64,000 nt of DNA from Fuerstiella marisgermanici (GCF_001983935.1 NZ_CP017641.1:8668001-8732000), one strand, 5' to 3'. Shown: positions 9,044 to 19,159, counted from the first letter of the stretch. The notes: a model not told the origin generated them from the letters alone. Made by a program: numbers and translations.

Positions 9044-10765
9044 ATGAGAACGCTTACCCTCACAGCACTTCTGCTGGCCATCACGTTTTGCGTACCGCCT
9101 GCCAGATCGGAAGATGACAAGACGGCTCACGAAGAAGAGGTCCGCAAGACCACAGCGGTTGCTCTTAATTATTGTCGAGCCGCCCTGCATCGGATTCGCC
9201 GCAATCCGGAGAAGCACGTCTTCTATGAAGAACAGACGCGAATCCTGAATAACCTGGACCTGAATCGTATTGACGACCCCGAAGTCATCACGCTCTACAA
9301 ATCGATTCTGGACGAAATCAGTCAGGTCGAAATCAGCGATCGCGAACGGATCGTCATTGACGAACAATTTCGTCGGAACGTGCATCGTCAATTGGGCACA
9401 AACTTCTTCGTCATCGGAGCTCAAGTGGCCACTGGACAGCTGGGCAGCGCTATCCAATCCGGAGCGAACAGTTGGTGGGACTATCGAACGCAGGACCATC
9501 GCCGCGACGCCGACAAATGGAAAGTGGAAAAGACGGAATTCACCGGTCTGATGTCTCGTTCAAGTTCGTTTCTTGATAGCTTCTGGCGGTTGTCGCAGAA
9601 GAATAAAATTCCCGACCGCTGGTTGATTCGTGACCAGGATCTGGATCAGTTGGGCCGAGTTCTCGCCGAGCAGGATGCCGCTCAACGACTGCGGATGCTG
9701 GGACGCATGGAACGCTTCATGGAATGTTACCCTCCGTATTGGTACTACGTCGCTCGCACCCAGCAGCAGCTTGGTCAGCGGGAAGAGGCCCTCAAAACAT
9801 TTCAACGACTGGCAGACTTAGGCAGCGGCCACTTTCGGCAGGATGATATGCTCGCCAGCAGCATGGCCAACATGGCTCTGCTTCAGGAACTCGATGGCCA
9901 CCCCGACGCCGCTCGCACGGCCGCTCGAGTGATGGATTATTCCGTCCGCAACTGGGAAGCCAATTTAGTTTGCGCGTGGGTGTTGGGTCGACACCAGAGA
10001 TTTGACGACGCAGAAGAACTGATTCTGTGCAATCTGGACGAAGACCAGGAAGCTCAACAAAGCCGAGTTGCCCTGGCCTCACTGTTCTATCATTCCGAAA
10101 ACAAGACCAAGCTGGCTCAGTTGCTGAACGACCCGCAGGTCGTCCGCGATGTGCCAATTCCGGGGCTGCTGTTGAGTGCCAAATTGTTGGGCGCGGACGA
10201 CGTTCCACCGGTGGCTCAGCGGTATCTTGCGGCAACGCTGTCGGCGTCGGTCAGGCGCATGGATCGAGGCGACGCGATCGTGTTGATGGCTTCGCCCGGC
10301 TGGAAACTCAGCGACGCTCAACCAGTCATGGCGTCTTCCGGCAACCAGTTTCGGCAGGTTGGTTTTCGTCGAGGCAACGCGGCTGACAAAGCGGAATTCT
10401 TTGCCGACGCGAACAGCGAAACAGACGCCACCAACGGCAAGCTGCGTGTCACACTGAATTACCCCGGCACCCCCGCCATTCACATCACGTTAAACCAGAA
10501 TACGGTGGTTCCGGAGCCCGCCGTCCCTGCCAGCCGCCTGCCGTTTCCCGGTTCGGTCGCGAACGCGAAGGCGATTTTTGTTCGTCCGGAGGTCCATTAC
10601 GAAATTGGCGCCATCGAACTGGATGGCGTAAGATTATCGTTCCACGATCAGGATCCGGAAGTTCGCCCTGCGGTTGCGCTGCCGGCCGAAAAAGAGGCGT
10701 CAGTCGAAGACGCGGAAACACGATCCCTCTTGCAGGACCCTGTTGAGTCTACGGAACGTTTGTAA
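9044..10765 (+). CDS. Secreted helical TPR-like protein of unknown function
   Basis: I do not recognise this 573-aa protein. It starts with a Sec signal peptide (hydrophobic TLTALLLAITFCV, likely cleavage near PARSE), then a helical N-terminal region. From about residue 220 to 350 the helices resemble tetratricopeptide repeats, for example YVARTQQQLGQREEALKTFQRLADLG. The C-terminal third is more beta-like, contains several Pro-rich turns and ends in an acidic tail. It should be periplasmic or surface-exposed. It is a single gene, followed by a short possible terminator. A scaffold role is conceivable from the repeats, but there is no direct evidence. Confidence 0.8.
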   Translation: MRTLTLTALLLAITFCVPPARSEDDKTAHEEEVRKTTAVALNYCRAALHRIRRNPEKHVFYEEQTRILNNLDLNRIDDPEVITLYKSILDEISQVEISDRERIVIDEQFRRNVHRQLGTNFFVIGAQVATGQLGSAIQSGANSWWDYRTQDHRRDADKWKVEKTEFTGLMSRSSSFLDSFWRLSQKNKIPDRWLIRDQDLDQLGRVLAEQDAAQRLRMLGRMERFMECYPPYWYYVARTQQQLGQREEALKTFQRLADLGSGHFRQDDMLASSMANMALLQELDGHPDAARTAARVMDYSVRNWEANLVCAWVLGRHQRFDDAEELILCNLDEDQEAQQSRVALASLFYHSENKTKLAQLLNDPQVVRDVPIPGLLLSAKLLGADDVPPVAQRYLAATLSASVRRMDRGDAIVLMASPGWKLSDAQPVMASSGNQFRQVGFRRGNAADKAEFFADANSETDATNGKLRVTLNYPGTPAIHITLNQNTVVPEPAVPASRLPFPGSVANAKAIFVRPEVHYEIGAIELDGVRLSFHDQDPEVRPAVALPAEKEASVEDAETRSLLQDPVESTERL

Positions 10766-10797
10766 AGGGTAAGCTCAGAAATGCATGAAAGATATTG

Positions 10798-10818
10798 AAC
10801 GCCTGTAGCGTTTTTTTT
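10798..10818 (+). terminator. Possible short intrinsic terminator
   Basis: An AACGC/GCGTT hairpin with loop CTGTA is followed directly by a run of eight T, 32 bases after the stop of the TPR-like gene. The stem is short, so this is only a candidate. Confidence 0.4.
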
Positions 10819-10837
10819 GTGCACTTCGGCTATTGCT

Positions 10838-11107
10838 CTACATCAGAAATGCAGCGTAGATAATTGGTTCGACAATACCCAGCAATACAGTTACCGCAAT
10901 AAATCGCCAGTTTCCTCGTTCGATTGACGGGGCCAGCGCGAGGAGAGCTACAGCGATCAATGCCGCTACCATGATCGGAGTCATAAATGCGAGTACCTCT
11001 TGTACAACCATATCCGGTCCATGGCCCAGAGGGGCACGGTAAAACAAGAGGGCGACAAGACTCGCCATTAGACTGAGCAACCAAAGCACTTGAAGGAATC
11101 GGAACAC
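10838..11107 (-). CDS. Small three-helix membrane protein, unknown
   Basis: An 89-aa hydrophobic protein that I do not recognise. Three membrane segments can be seen at about residues 4-23, 38-60 and 66-88, with short polar loops (one contains PSIERGNWR). The start is a GTG at 11107, preceded by a purine-rich GGGATGGCAGA that could serve as ribosome-binding site. It lies downstream of the Bfd-like gene on the same strand, about 120 bases away. The even hydrophobic pattern and coding-like composition argue that it is real. No function can be given. Confidence 0.55.
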   Translation of the reverse strand: MFRFLQVLWLLSLMASLVALLFYRAPLGHGPDMVVQEVLAFMTPIMVAALIAVALLALAPSIERGNWRFIAVTVLLGIVEPIIYAAFLM

Positions 11108-11227
11108 TCTGCCATCCCGCTAAAACGTTACGCAGCCTCTTCAATAGATTGTCTCAGATAAAGGCGGCAGGTTTCTTCGTCTGGCAGATGGCCTGCCCCT
11201 AGCGCTTCCAACAAGAAACGTTCCCAA

Positions 11228-11494
11228 CTACGTCCGCCGTTTCTTCCCTGCTGCAATGTAGGCGGCTCGTTCGGCTTCGTATTGTTCGGCTGTCATTTCC
11301 GTGTCGGCCACATAGCCGCCTCGCTCCGCGTCGAAGCACTTCTTCAGAAACGGCACGCACCAACCGCAGCCGGTGCCTGCTCCACCGCATTCACTTAGCT
11401 GGCTGGCGACCCTGGGCTGGTGGATGCGAATGTGGTTTAGCACTTTCCGTTTAGAAACGTGAAAGCAATAGCACAGTTTGTCGTCAATTTTCAC
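11228..11494 (-). CDS. Bfd-like (2Fe-2S)-binding protein
   Basis: An 88-aa protein with a bacterioferritin-associated-ferredoxin domain. Cluster ligands are visible as C8-x-C10 and C43-x-x-C46, the latter within GTGCGWC; C36 lies close to them. Such domains bind a [2Fe-2S] cluster and help release iron from bacterioferritin or serve as electron-transfer modules. A charged C-terminal tail of about 30 residues (rich in Glu, Ala and Lys) extends beyond the domain. No bacterioferritin gene is near, so the partner is unknown. It is 17 bases downstream of the kinase gene and may be in the same transcript. Confidence 0.85.
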   Translation of the reverse strand: MKIDDKLCYCFHVSKRKVLNHIRIHQPRVASQLSECGGAGTGCGWCVPFLKKCFDAERGGYVADTEMTAEQYEAERAAYIAAGKKRRT

Positions 11495-11511
11495 GGTGAC
11501 TTTTCGTAACC

Positions 11512-12882
11512 TTATTGGTCGAACGAATCGCGCAGACGAGGCGGCTGGTTGCCCGTCATGCGTGACAGAAAATTGCGGAACCCGGATGGCCGCAGCGACA
11601 CGACTTTTTGATCGCGGCTGAACTTCAGCAGGTCGGACAGTAACGCGCCCGCGGACGGATAGCGCTGCGGTGGGTGTGGTGAAATGCAGTTTAGAATAAT
11701 CGTTTCCAGCCCTTTCGGAATCGACGGTTCGACTTTGCGGGGCTCCAGCGGTCCACGTTCGAAAATCTGCGTGAGCATGTCATCTTCGTTGTCTGCTTCG
11801 AACGCTGTCTTCAGTGTGAGTAATTCATAAAGCGTGATGCCTAGTGAATAGATGTCACTGCTGGCTTCGTGAGTGCCCATCAGTCGTTCCGGGGCCATGT
11901 ATCGCAGAGTGCCCATCACCTTTTGTCGCGACGCAGGATCGTTTGCTTCGATCGGTTCAGAAAGACCGAAGTCTGTGATCCACACTCGGCCGTCGCTATC
12001 CAGCAGCAGGTTCCCCGGCTTGATATCGTTGTGCAGAATTCCCTGACTGTGCGCGTACCGCAATGCCTGAGTCGCCTGGATCGCCAGTTGCGTGAAGCTC
12101 TTCCATGACGACCGAGACAGTTTGCTGCGTTTGGGTTCCGTCGCGTTGACGATGTCTTCTTTTGTTTGGATGGCGGGTAATTCGTCAGTCGTCACAAAAC
12201 CACGCGGTTTCGCGGATTCCTGTCGCTCGATTTCATCTCGGTAGATAACACCATCCACTTCACGCAACCGGCGAATGATCACGTCCAGGCCGATTCCGTT
12301 TACGAACTGCATCACGTAGTAGCAGTAACCGTGTTCCTGACCGAAACGGAATACCGGCACGATGTTACGGTGTCGCAGCTTTGCCGTTGTGCGAGCTTCT
12401 TCTTCGAATTTCTTCTGCCAATCCGGGACGATGGAAACTCGCCAGGGCAACACCTTCACCGCGACCACGTGTCCGGTGTCGATTTCGCGAGCCTGAAAGA
12501 CGACACCCATGCCGCCACGGCCAAGTTCACATAATAGCTCGCACCGCCCCAGGCGAGTGAACGGAAACGTGTCAGGCATGCTGCGACGAATCGACGCGGC
12601 TTCGTCGTTGAAGCGAGCCTGCTCAAGCAGTGCCAGCACTGGAAACGAATCTCGAATCACGTTCGCATGTAGTGGAAACCGCCGCGCGTATTGTTCGACA
12701 CTTGGCGACTTGCCTGCGCGAAGTTCCTCCACAAACTGACTCGCTAGAATTTCTACGGGCTCGCGCGCGCGAAGTTCTGTGACGGCTTCGTGAGTTGGGA
12801 ACCCAATTAACTGAAAGCCGGATTCTTCGGACGTGTCGGACATTGATGCTGCGTGTGGAAGTGATGCAAGAGTGCCAGCCAT
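11512..12882 (-). CDS. Ser/Thr protein kinase with HND catalytic loop, paired with an ECF sigma factor
   Basis: A 456-aa eukaryotic-type protein kinase. Residues 1-110 are a helical region with no recognised motif. The kinase domain has the Gly-rich loop GRGGMG, the VAVK lysine at K143, the catalytic loop HNDIKPGN at 284-291 and DFG at D304. The usual HRD is HND here, which makes it a non-RD kinase while keeping the catalytic Asp. About 55 residues are inserted before helix E. There is no transmembrane segment. It lies 38 bases after the sigma factor gene on the same strand, a pairing common in planctomycetes that suggests the kinase feeds into control of the sigma factor. An ATG at 12843 is an alternative start. 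Confidence 0.93.
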   Translation of the reverse strand: MAGTLASLPHAASMSDTSEESGFQLIGFPTHEAVTELRAREPVEILASQFVEELRAGKSPSVEQYARRFPLHANVIRDSFPVLALLEQARFNDEAASIRRSMPDTFPFTRLGRCELLCELGRGGMGVVFQAREIDTGHVVAVKVLPWRVSIVPDWQKKFEEEARTTAKLRHRNIVPVFRFGQEHGYCYYVMQFVNGIGLDVIIRRLREVDGVIYRDEIERQESAKPRGFVTTDELPAIQTKEDIVNATEPKRSKLSRSSWKSFTQLAIQATQALRYAHSQGILHNDIKPGNLLLDSDGRVWITDFGLSEPIEANDPASRQKVMGTLRYMAPERLMGTHEASSDIYSLGITLYELLTLKTAFEADNEDDMLTQIFERGPLEPRKVEPSIPKGLETIILNCISPHPPQRYPSAGALLSDLLKFSRDQKVVSLRPSGFRNFLSRMTGNQPPRLRDSFDQ

Positions 12883-12920
12883 GGAATATTGAAACGCGTA
12901 TCCAACAACATTGTACGCTG

Positions 12921-13565
12921 CTATTCGACGAAACCGGGCAATGCCTTCAAAACTCCCTTCAACCGCCCCAAAGCTCGCATATAACGATCGCTGGCCGCCT
13001 GGTCCGAGATACTCAAAATCTGAGCGGTCTCGCGATTGGTGAGCTGTTCGAAATGCCGCAGCGCCAGTACTTCACGATCGATTTCGTTCATCGAATCCAG
13101 CGCCGTCTTCAGTTGTTGCGACAGTTCTTCGCGAAGAGCGGCCTGTGTGGGGGACGTGAGATGCCCGAGCAGATGAAACGACAACGAGAACGACGTCGAT
13201 TCGGAACTCCAGCCTTTGTGGATGGAAAATTCCTTGGCCGCGTCTCGTTTCTGAGTTCCCAGGTGACGCCGGTGGATGTCCACCATGGTCTGGCTGGTGA
13301 TTAAACGAAACCAGACAAAGATCGACCGAGACGCGTCCGCCAGAAAGTGGTCGATTCGTTGTACGGCGGCCAGCCATGCTTCCTGCAGCACGTCGTCAGC
13401 ATCCACTCGACCGTGGAGCCGCGGGTCCATGCGGAAGGTGACCATACGCCACAACCGATCGCGGTGTTGCGAAAACAGCGTCGCCAATGCATCTTTGTCG
13501 CCGCCGACAACGCGATCGATCAACTGTTGGTCAGGTTCAGATGGCGACACAACGGATCCGATCAA
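12921..13565 (-). CDS. RNA polymerase sigma factor, ECF type (planctomycete subgroup)
   Basis: A 214-aa sigma-70 family factor that directs RNA polymerase to a specific promoter set. Region 2 includes RLWRMVTFRMDPRLHGRVD followed by ADDVLQEAW, and region 4 ends in a helix-turn-helix with NRETAQILSISDQAASDRYMRAL. The sequence form fits the ECF subgroups that are expanded in planctomycetes and found beside Ser/Thr kinases. No anti-sigma factor gene is visible. The kinase gene begins 38 bases downstream on the same strand, so the likely regulator is that kinase. The targets cannot be read here. Confidence 0.92.
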   Translation of the reverse strand: MIGSVVSPSEPDQQLIDRVVGGDKDALATLFSQHRDRLWRMVTFRMDPRLHGRVDADDVLQEAWLAAVQRIDHFLADASRSIFVWFRLITSQTMVDIHRRHLGTQKRDAAKEFSIHKGWSSESTSFSLSFHLLGHLTSPTQAALREELSQQLKTALDSMNEIDREVLALRHFEQLTNRETAQILSISDQAASDRYMRALGRLKGVLKALPGFVE

Positions 13566-13869
13566 GCAAATTCGTAGAGAACGGGTAGCACCTCTGTATC
13601 GTCGCCTTTTTGCCCCTCAGTTTGCAAGTGGGAAGCCTAATCGTGCCCGCACGCAGCAGAACCTTGCCTGTCGCAGGCGATTCTGCCCCACGTCCGGACT
13701 TTGGCACGGTTGCGAAAACGTCAATGAGCCAAAACCCGGGCGGAATCATTGTCATCCTTTGGAATCGGCCGATCGGGACATGGAAGCGAGCTCCACAGGC
13801 GGTAACATTTACGCTCGGAATTCACTTCATTTCACGTGATGAGGCGTTGCCTCAAGAGAAAGAGTAGCT
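13566..13869. other. Divergent promoter region between sigma factor and argG
   Basis: A 304-bp gap with no supported gene. Close to argG a small perfect hairpin, TGAGGC/GCCTCA with a three-base loop (13840-13854), precedes a purine-rich AAGAGAAAGAG and the GTG start. Whether it affects translation is unknown. Confidence 0.4.
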
Positions 13870-15087
<1,218 letters not shown>

Positions 15088-15118
15088 TCATTGATCGTCG
15101 AGTGATGTCCAAACACGT

Positions 15119-15157
15119 AAGAAGCCCGGCTTTGGAACAAAGCCGGGCTTCTTTTTT
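15119..15157 (+). terminator. Intrinsic terminator of argG
   Basis: A perfect 15-bp stem, arms at 15119-15133 and 15139-15153, with a five-base loop GGAAC and a following T-run. It is 31 bases after the argG stop. The same stem core is used behind clpX. The symmetric stem lies between convergent genes, so it may also help end the minus-strand YTV-protein transcript. Confidence 0.9.
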
Positions 15158-15207
15158 GGGTCAGGCAGTTTTCGATTACTGACTGAGTATTCGAACTGGC
15201 CGATTTG

Positions 15208-16431
15208 CTACGGGCCGCAGGTTGAACACCCGCCGCTCAGAGCCGAACCGCAGACGGTTTCGGGCACAAGATACGTTCGTGTGTAAGGAACCTGTCGAGT
15301 TACCTGGCGAGCCACCATTCGCGTTGAGGTACATTCAACCTGCCGCGGAACGACTCGTGTGACTTTCTTGGTCACAACGTACGGAACCTGCTTCTGCACG
15401 CAGTATGGGATCTTACGCGTCCGCTGTTCCTGAACCATTCGGCAAACCTGATACGGGATTTGGCGAACTTTCTGTTCTGTCACGAATTTGCAGGTGCGGT
15501 AGGGGATCTGTTGCGTCTTGGTTTCGTTGACGATGCGGCAGGTGCGATACGGAATCTGCTGCGTCATCTGTTTTGGCACCATTCGGGTGACGGTGTACGG
15601 CACTTTTGTCACGACGGTTTCCGGCACCATGCGAGTCACGGCGACAGCGCAGTTTTGTCGCATCACCTGCGGAACCATCACTGTGTACGGAATTTGCTGC
15701 TGGACAACCTGCGGTCGCCAGACTCGGCGGCAGAATGTTCTCGGCGGTGCCTGAGCAAAACACAGCTTCGGGCCACACGGGCCGCACACGATCCTTGGCA
15801 GAACGGGACTCGGAATACTGTGTTGCTTAGTTACCCACTGGCCCGTGAGTCGGCGGACGCAGCGAGTCCGCGTTTCGGGTCGCATCACTGTATAGCAGCG
15901 TTCCTGCTGAATGGTTTCAGTCACCGGTTTCATCACAACCTGACGGCACTCGCGTTCGAGTGTTTCCGTAACCGGCTGCATGACGGTGTAGCATTGTTCG
16001 CGGACGTGGTCTTCCCAGACCTGCCGCTGGACGGTGTAATTGCAGCTACGGTACTGAGTTTCCCAAACAGGTCGTTGCACACAGTACGTTTCTTCGCGGA
16101 CGGCCGTTTCGGTGACCGGGCGGCTGACGGTGTACGTTTCTTCACGACAGGCGGTTTCTGTCACAGTGCGATAGCAGGTTTGTTGCACGTCTTCGCACAC
16201 GTTTTCGTACACCGTTCGCATGGTGGTGTACTGCTGCGGTTCGTAAACCGTGTCGCAAACGGTGCGATAGCAGGTTTCCGTCGCCACTTTGCAGGTTGTG
16301 TAGCAACACGTAGGGTTGCAGGCGGTCGTCGGACAGCACGAATACGAAGGCACACCGCACAATCCGGCCGTCGCGGACGGTGCTGCGGTGACAAGAAGCG
16401 CCAGAAGGCTTAGACGGTTCACAACGGACAT
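15208..16431 (-). CDS. Secreted YTV-repeat protein (planctomycete surface/cell-wall type)
   Basis: A 407-aa secreted protein, rich in Cys, Tyr, Val, Thr and Arg. A signal peptide (LSLLALLVTAAPSATA) is followed by a Cys-rich head. Residues about 64-188 contain tandem 16-residue units such as REETYTVSRPVTETAV; a second block at about 242-390 has 16-residue units such as TQQIPYRTCRIVNETK. These match the YTV motif family known from planctomycete proteins and discussed as part of their protein-rich cell wall. The Cys and Tyr content suggests disulfide cross-linking. The start at 16431 is chosen because GGAGG lies five bases upstream. A role in wall structure is known only by family association. 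Confidence 0.9.
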   Translation of the reverse strand: MSVVNRLSLLALLVTAAPSATAGLCGVPSYSCCPTTACNPTCCYTTCKVATETCYRTVCDTVYEPQQYTTMRTVYENVCEDVQQTCYRTVTETACREETYTVSRPVTETAVREETYCVQRPVWETQYRSCNYTVQRQVWEDHVREQCYTVMQPVTETLERECRQVVMKPVTETIQQERCYTVMRPETRTRCVRRLTGQWVTKQHSIPSPVLPRIVCGPCGPKLCFAQAPPRTFCRRVWRPQVVQQQIPYTVMVPQVMRQNCAVAVTRMVPETVVTKVPYTVTRMVPKQMTQQIPYRTCRIVNETKTQQIPYRTCKFVTEQKVRQIPYQVCRMVQEQRTRKIPYCVQKQVPYVVTKKVTRVVPRQVECTSTRMVARQVTRQVPYTRTYLVPETVCGSALSGGCSTCGP

Positions 16432-17027
16432 ACTGACCTCCAAAGATTTTGGATAAGATCTGCAAATCCGTTCGCAGACGACTCGACTCAGATACGGAAA
16501 AACTACCCGAAAAGTGCTTCAAGACACCGTTCAGATGCAAACGGGAACCCAATTTCGTCACGTAAACACGGCAAGATTAACGGTCCCACAGGAAACATAG
16601 GACAGGTAGCCTGACAAGTGTCGGGCAAGTTAGGTGGTACGGGGCGAATGAGTGTTCCAAAAAGCAACATTCACGAACAATCAGCTCGGCTGATGCACCT
16701 TGAATTTGCCTCACGCGAAATAGCGTTCTGCATCATTCGCGGTGCATTGCCGAATGTAAAGATGACAAATCCAATTGAAATCTCAGGCATTCCGTCCGCT
16801 GGGTGAATGGCTAATTCGGGCAGAGACGGCGAAATACGGCTCTGCACCGGCAGATTTTTCCGAAGATGGGCCAGCTTCACAGGTTGCGACACAAATCTGG
16901 TCGCCTGGCATCCCTATTGCTACACTAAACAAGGCAGCCACGAACATTTACGTGGGGACCATCAACTTCTGGTGTTACGGCACCCGCGGAGACGGTCCTG
17001 AAGATCGGTAGTTGGTCAGTGTTTTTA
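16432..17027. other. Divergent intergenic region, no gene seen
   Basis: About 595 bases between the YTV gene and the small membrane protein gene. Short open frames of about 60-80 codons occur on both strands but none has a ribosome-binding site or coding-like composition. The promoter of the YTV gene should be in the first part. No repeat or RNA element is recognised. Confidence 0.45.
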
Positions 17028-17477
17028 ATGAGCTTTCAACAACTTGCGGAGTGGGATTGGTCGGTGCCAGAGCTGCCAGTGGACAACTGGTGGTTTTGCG
17101 CGGCTGTTCTGATTGTGTTGGTGGTTTCCATCTGGGCGATTGCCCGGCTCACAGCTTCTGCGACCGAAGATATTGATCCTGCCGAAACAGACCGGCAGAT
17201 GTTGACAGCGGTCAGTGAATTGCGGAGCCAGGGTGAGTTAACGACGGAAGAATTCCGATCGATCAAGAGTCGACTGGTAAACCGGCTTTCGGAACAGACG
17301 GTCGCTGCCGATTCTGACGATTCTTCTCACGACGAACGGCAACGACAGGAAGACGAAGGCGAGTTGGGGCAGTCGACCGAAACCCCTGAAGGGAAAACCA
17401 TTTCTAACGATGACGCCGCGGACGGAGTCCCGGAGTCGACCGAGGAAACGGTCGAGAAGAGAGATCAGGCTGATTGA
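17028..17477 (+). CDS. Small membrane-anchored protein with SHOCT-like segment
   Basis: A 149-aa protein with one transmembrane helix near residues 22-44 (WWFCAAVLIVLVVSIWAIARL). It is followed by a short helical segment, LRSQGELTTEEFRSIKSRL at about residues 67-85, that resembles the SHOCT/oligomerisation motif. The last 60 residues are very acidic and low in complexity. The ATG at 17028 is preferred to a GTG nine bases before it; neither has a clear ribosome-binding site. Its function is unknown. It precedes clpX by 270 bases, and co-regulation is not shown. Confidence 0.7.
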   Translation: MSFQQLAEWDWSVPELPVDNWWFCAAVLIVLVVSIWAIARLTASATEDIDPAETDRQMLTAVSELRSQGELTTEEFRSIKSRLVNRLSEQTVAADSDDSSHDERQRQEDEGELGQSTETPEGKTISNDDAADGVPESTEETVEKRDQAD

Positions 17478-17564
17478 GCCGTTTGTTGACTTTCACAAAC
17501 GCTGACTGCTGATCGCACATCCTTTGACGCATCCAATCTCGGAATCCCGTCAATTTACATAGTT

Positions 17565-17593
17565 CGCGTGCTCAGGTTTCTGAAGCACGCGAC
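17565..17593. promoter_or_regulatory. 9-bp inverted repeat upstream of clpX (candidate operator)
   Basis: A perfect inverted repeat, TCGCGTGCT at 17565-17573 and AGCACGCGA at 17585-17593, separated by 11 bases and about 155 bases before the clpX ATG. Its architecture resembles a dimeric repressor site, although it is not the CIRCE sequence. No T-run follows, so it is unlikely to be a terminator. Confidence 0.35.
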
Positions 17594-17747
17594 ACGGAAG
17601 AAACACGGTTGGCAGGGACGCCAATGGTTGTGGAGACAACTCTCCCTGAAAATCGATTGCGAAAAGTTTTTGTACTGACCGGACCATTCTCCAGGCCCAG
17701 GACGTTGAGTGCAGAAAAGCTCGCCAAAGATCATCAAAGGAACAGAA

Positions 17748-19028
17748 ATGGCATCTGGCAAGGAATTTGGAACCGGCAAAAAAACGGCGCAAGGCAAACG
17801 CAATGCGAACTGTTCATTCTGCCGGAAGAATTACAGGGAAGTTGGCCCGCTGGTCGAAGGACCGGAGGACGTTTACATCTGCGGCGAGTGCATTGAACTA
17901 TGCCAGTCGATCCTGGATCAGGAAAAACGTCGCCGAGGTTCGAGCAGCACTCTGTTCACCAAGGTGCCGTCGCCGCGCGACCTTGTTGCTGAACTTGACC
18001 AGTACGTCATTGGCCAGGAACACGCCAAGAAGATGCTGTCCGTGGCGGTACACAGTCACTACAAGCGACTAATGCACCAGCATTCCGGCGACGATGACGA
18101 TGTGGAAATCGAAAAGTCGAACATCCTGCTGGTCGGCCCGACCGGCTGCGGCAAAACGCTGTTGGCGAAAACGCTGGCTCGCGTGCTGCAGGTTCCTTTC
18201 GCGATCGGCGACGCGACAACTCTGACGGAAGCCGGCTACGTCGGTGAAGACGTCGAAAACCTGCTTCTTAAGCTGCTGCATTCGGCCGACTTCGATATCG
18301 AGGCTGCTCAACGAGGCATCATCTTTATTGATGAGATCGACAAGATTGGCAAGACCAGCCAAAACGTGTCGATTACTCGCGACGTCTCCGGTGAAGGCGT
18401 ACAGCAGGCGTTGTTGAAGATGCTGGAAGGCACTGTCGCCAACGTACCTCCTCAGGGCGGACGAAAGCATCCTGAACAGCAGTACATTCAGATCGACACG
18501 ACTAACATTCTGTTCGTCTGTGGCGGAACGTTTGTGGGACTCGAAGATATCATCGCCAAGCGACTTGGCAAGAAGGTCATCGGCTTCGGCAACAACTCGT
18601 CGACTCAGGAAGAACAGATTCGTGAAGAACTGCTTAGCCAGGCAGACGTCGACGACATCATGGAATTTGGACTGATTCCCGAGCTGCTGGGACGACTGCC
18701 TGTTATGGGCACGCTGACACCATTGTCTGCGGAATCGCTGGTCCGAGTCATCACGGAACCGCGAAACGCACTCGTCCGACAGTACCAGAAGCTGTTCGAA
18801 ATGGAAGAATGCAAACTCGAATTCACCGAAGGGGCGCTGTTCGAGATTGCTCGTCAGGCACGCATTCGAGACACCGGTGCTCGCGGTTTGCGAAGTATTC
18901 TGGAACGCACGATGTTTGACATCATGTACGAACTTCCGGAAGTCGAACGCGGACGCACGTTTGTGATCACCGAAGAAATGGTTCGGGGCGAAGAGCCCAT
19001 GATCGGAAACGATTCCGCAGCGGCGTGA
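17748..19028 (+). CDS. clpX: ATP-dependent Clp protease ATP-binding subunit ClpX
   Basis: The unfoldase that feeds substrates to ClpP, 426 aa. The N-terminal zinc-binding domain has C22, C25, C45 and C48. Walker A is GPTGCGKT at 130-137, and Walker B is IIFIDEID. The conserved [18 protein letters not shown] and the IGF loop used to dock onto ClpP (KKVIGFG) are both present. The start at 17748 has AAGGAACAG just upstream; an in-frame start 39 bases earlier has no such site. No clpP or tig gene is adjacent, unlike in many bacteria. A strong terminator follows. Confidence 0.98.
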   Translation: MASGKEFGTGKKTAQGKRNANCSFCRKNYREVGPLVEGPEDVYICGECIELCQSILDQEKRRRGSSSTLFTKVPSPRDLVAELDQYVIGQEHAKKMLSVAVHSHYKRLMHQHSGDDDDVEIEKSNILLVGPTGCGKTLLAKTLARVLQVPFAIGDATTLTEAGYVGEDVENLLLKLLHSADFDIEAAQRGIIFIDEIDKIGKTSQNVSITRDVSGEGVQQALLKMLEGTVANVPPQGGRKHPEQQYIQIDTTNILFVCGGTFVGLEDIIAKRLGKKVIGFGNNSSTQEEQIREELLSQADVDDIMEFGLIPELLGRLPVMGTLTPLSAESLVRVITEPRNALVRQYQKLFEMEECKLEFTEGALFEIARQARIRDTGARGLRSILERTMFDIMYELPEVERGRTFVITEEMVRGEEPMIGNDSAAA

Positions 19029-19090
19029 AGACAGGTAACCCGCGTTTCGGTGCCGCATGGCATCGGAATGTACTTACCAGGCTAAGCTTC

Positions 19091-19126
19091 AGAAGCCCGG
19101 CTTTTTATAAAAGCCGGGCTTCTTTC
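19091..19126 (+). terminator. Intrinsic terminator of clpX
   Basis: A perfect 15-bp stem, arms 19091-19105 and 19109-19123, with a three-base loop TAT and a short T-rich tail. It lies about 62 bases after the clpX stop. Its arms share AGAAGCCCGGCTTT with the argG terminator. Confidence 0.88.
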
Positions 19127-19159
19127 GTGTCACTTATCCCCAATTCATCAGGCGTTTAG

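Noticed and set aside
13705-13725. TGGCAC...TTGC as a sigma-54 promoter before argG
   Set aside because: The spacing between the two boxes is too short for a -24/-12 promoter.
17479-17502. CGTTTGT/ACAAACG hairpin after the small membrane protein gene
   Set aside because: The stem has only seven pairs and no T-run follows, so I cannot support a terminator call.
18069-19058. 329-codon minus-strand frame opposite clpX
   Set aside because: It is a shadow of clpX with no recognisable product.
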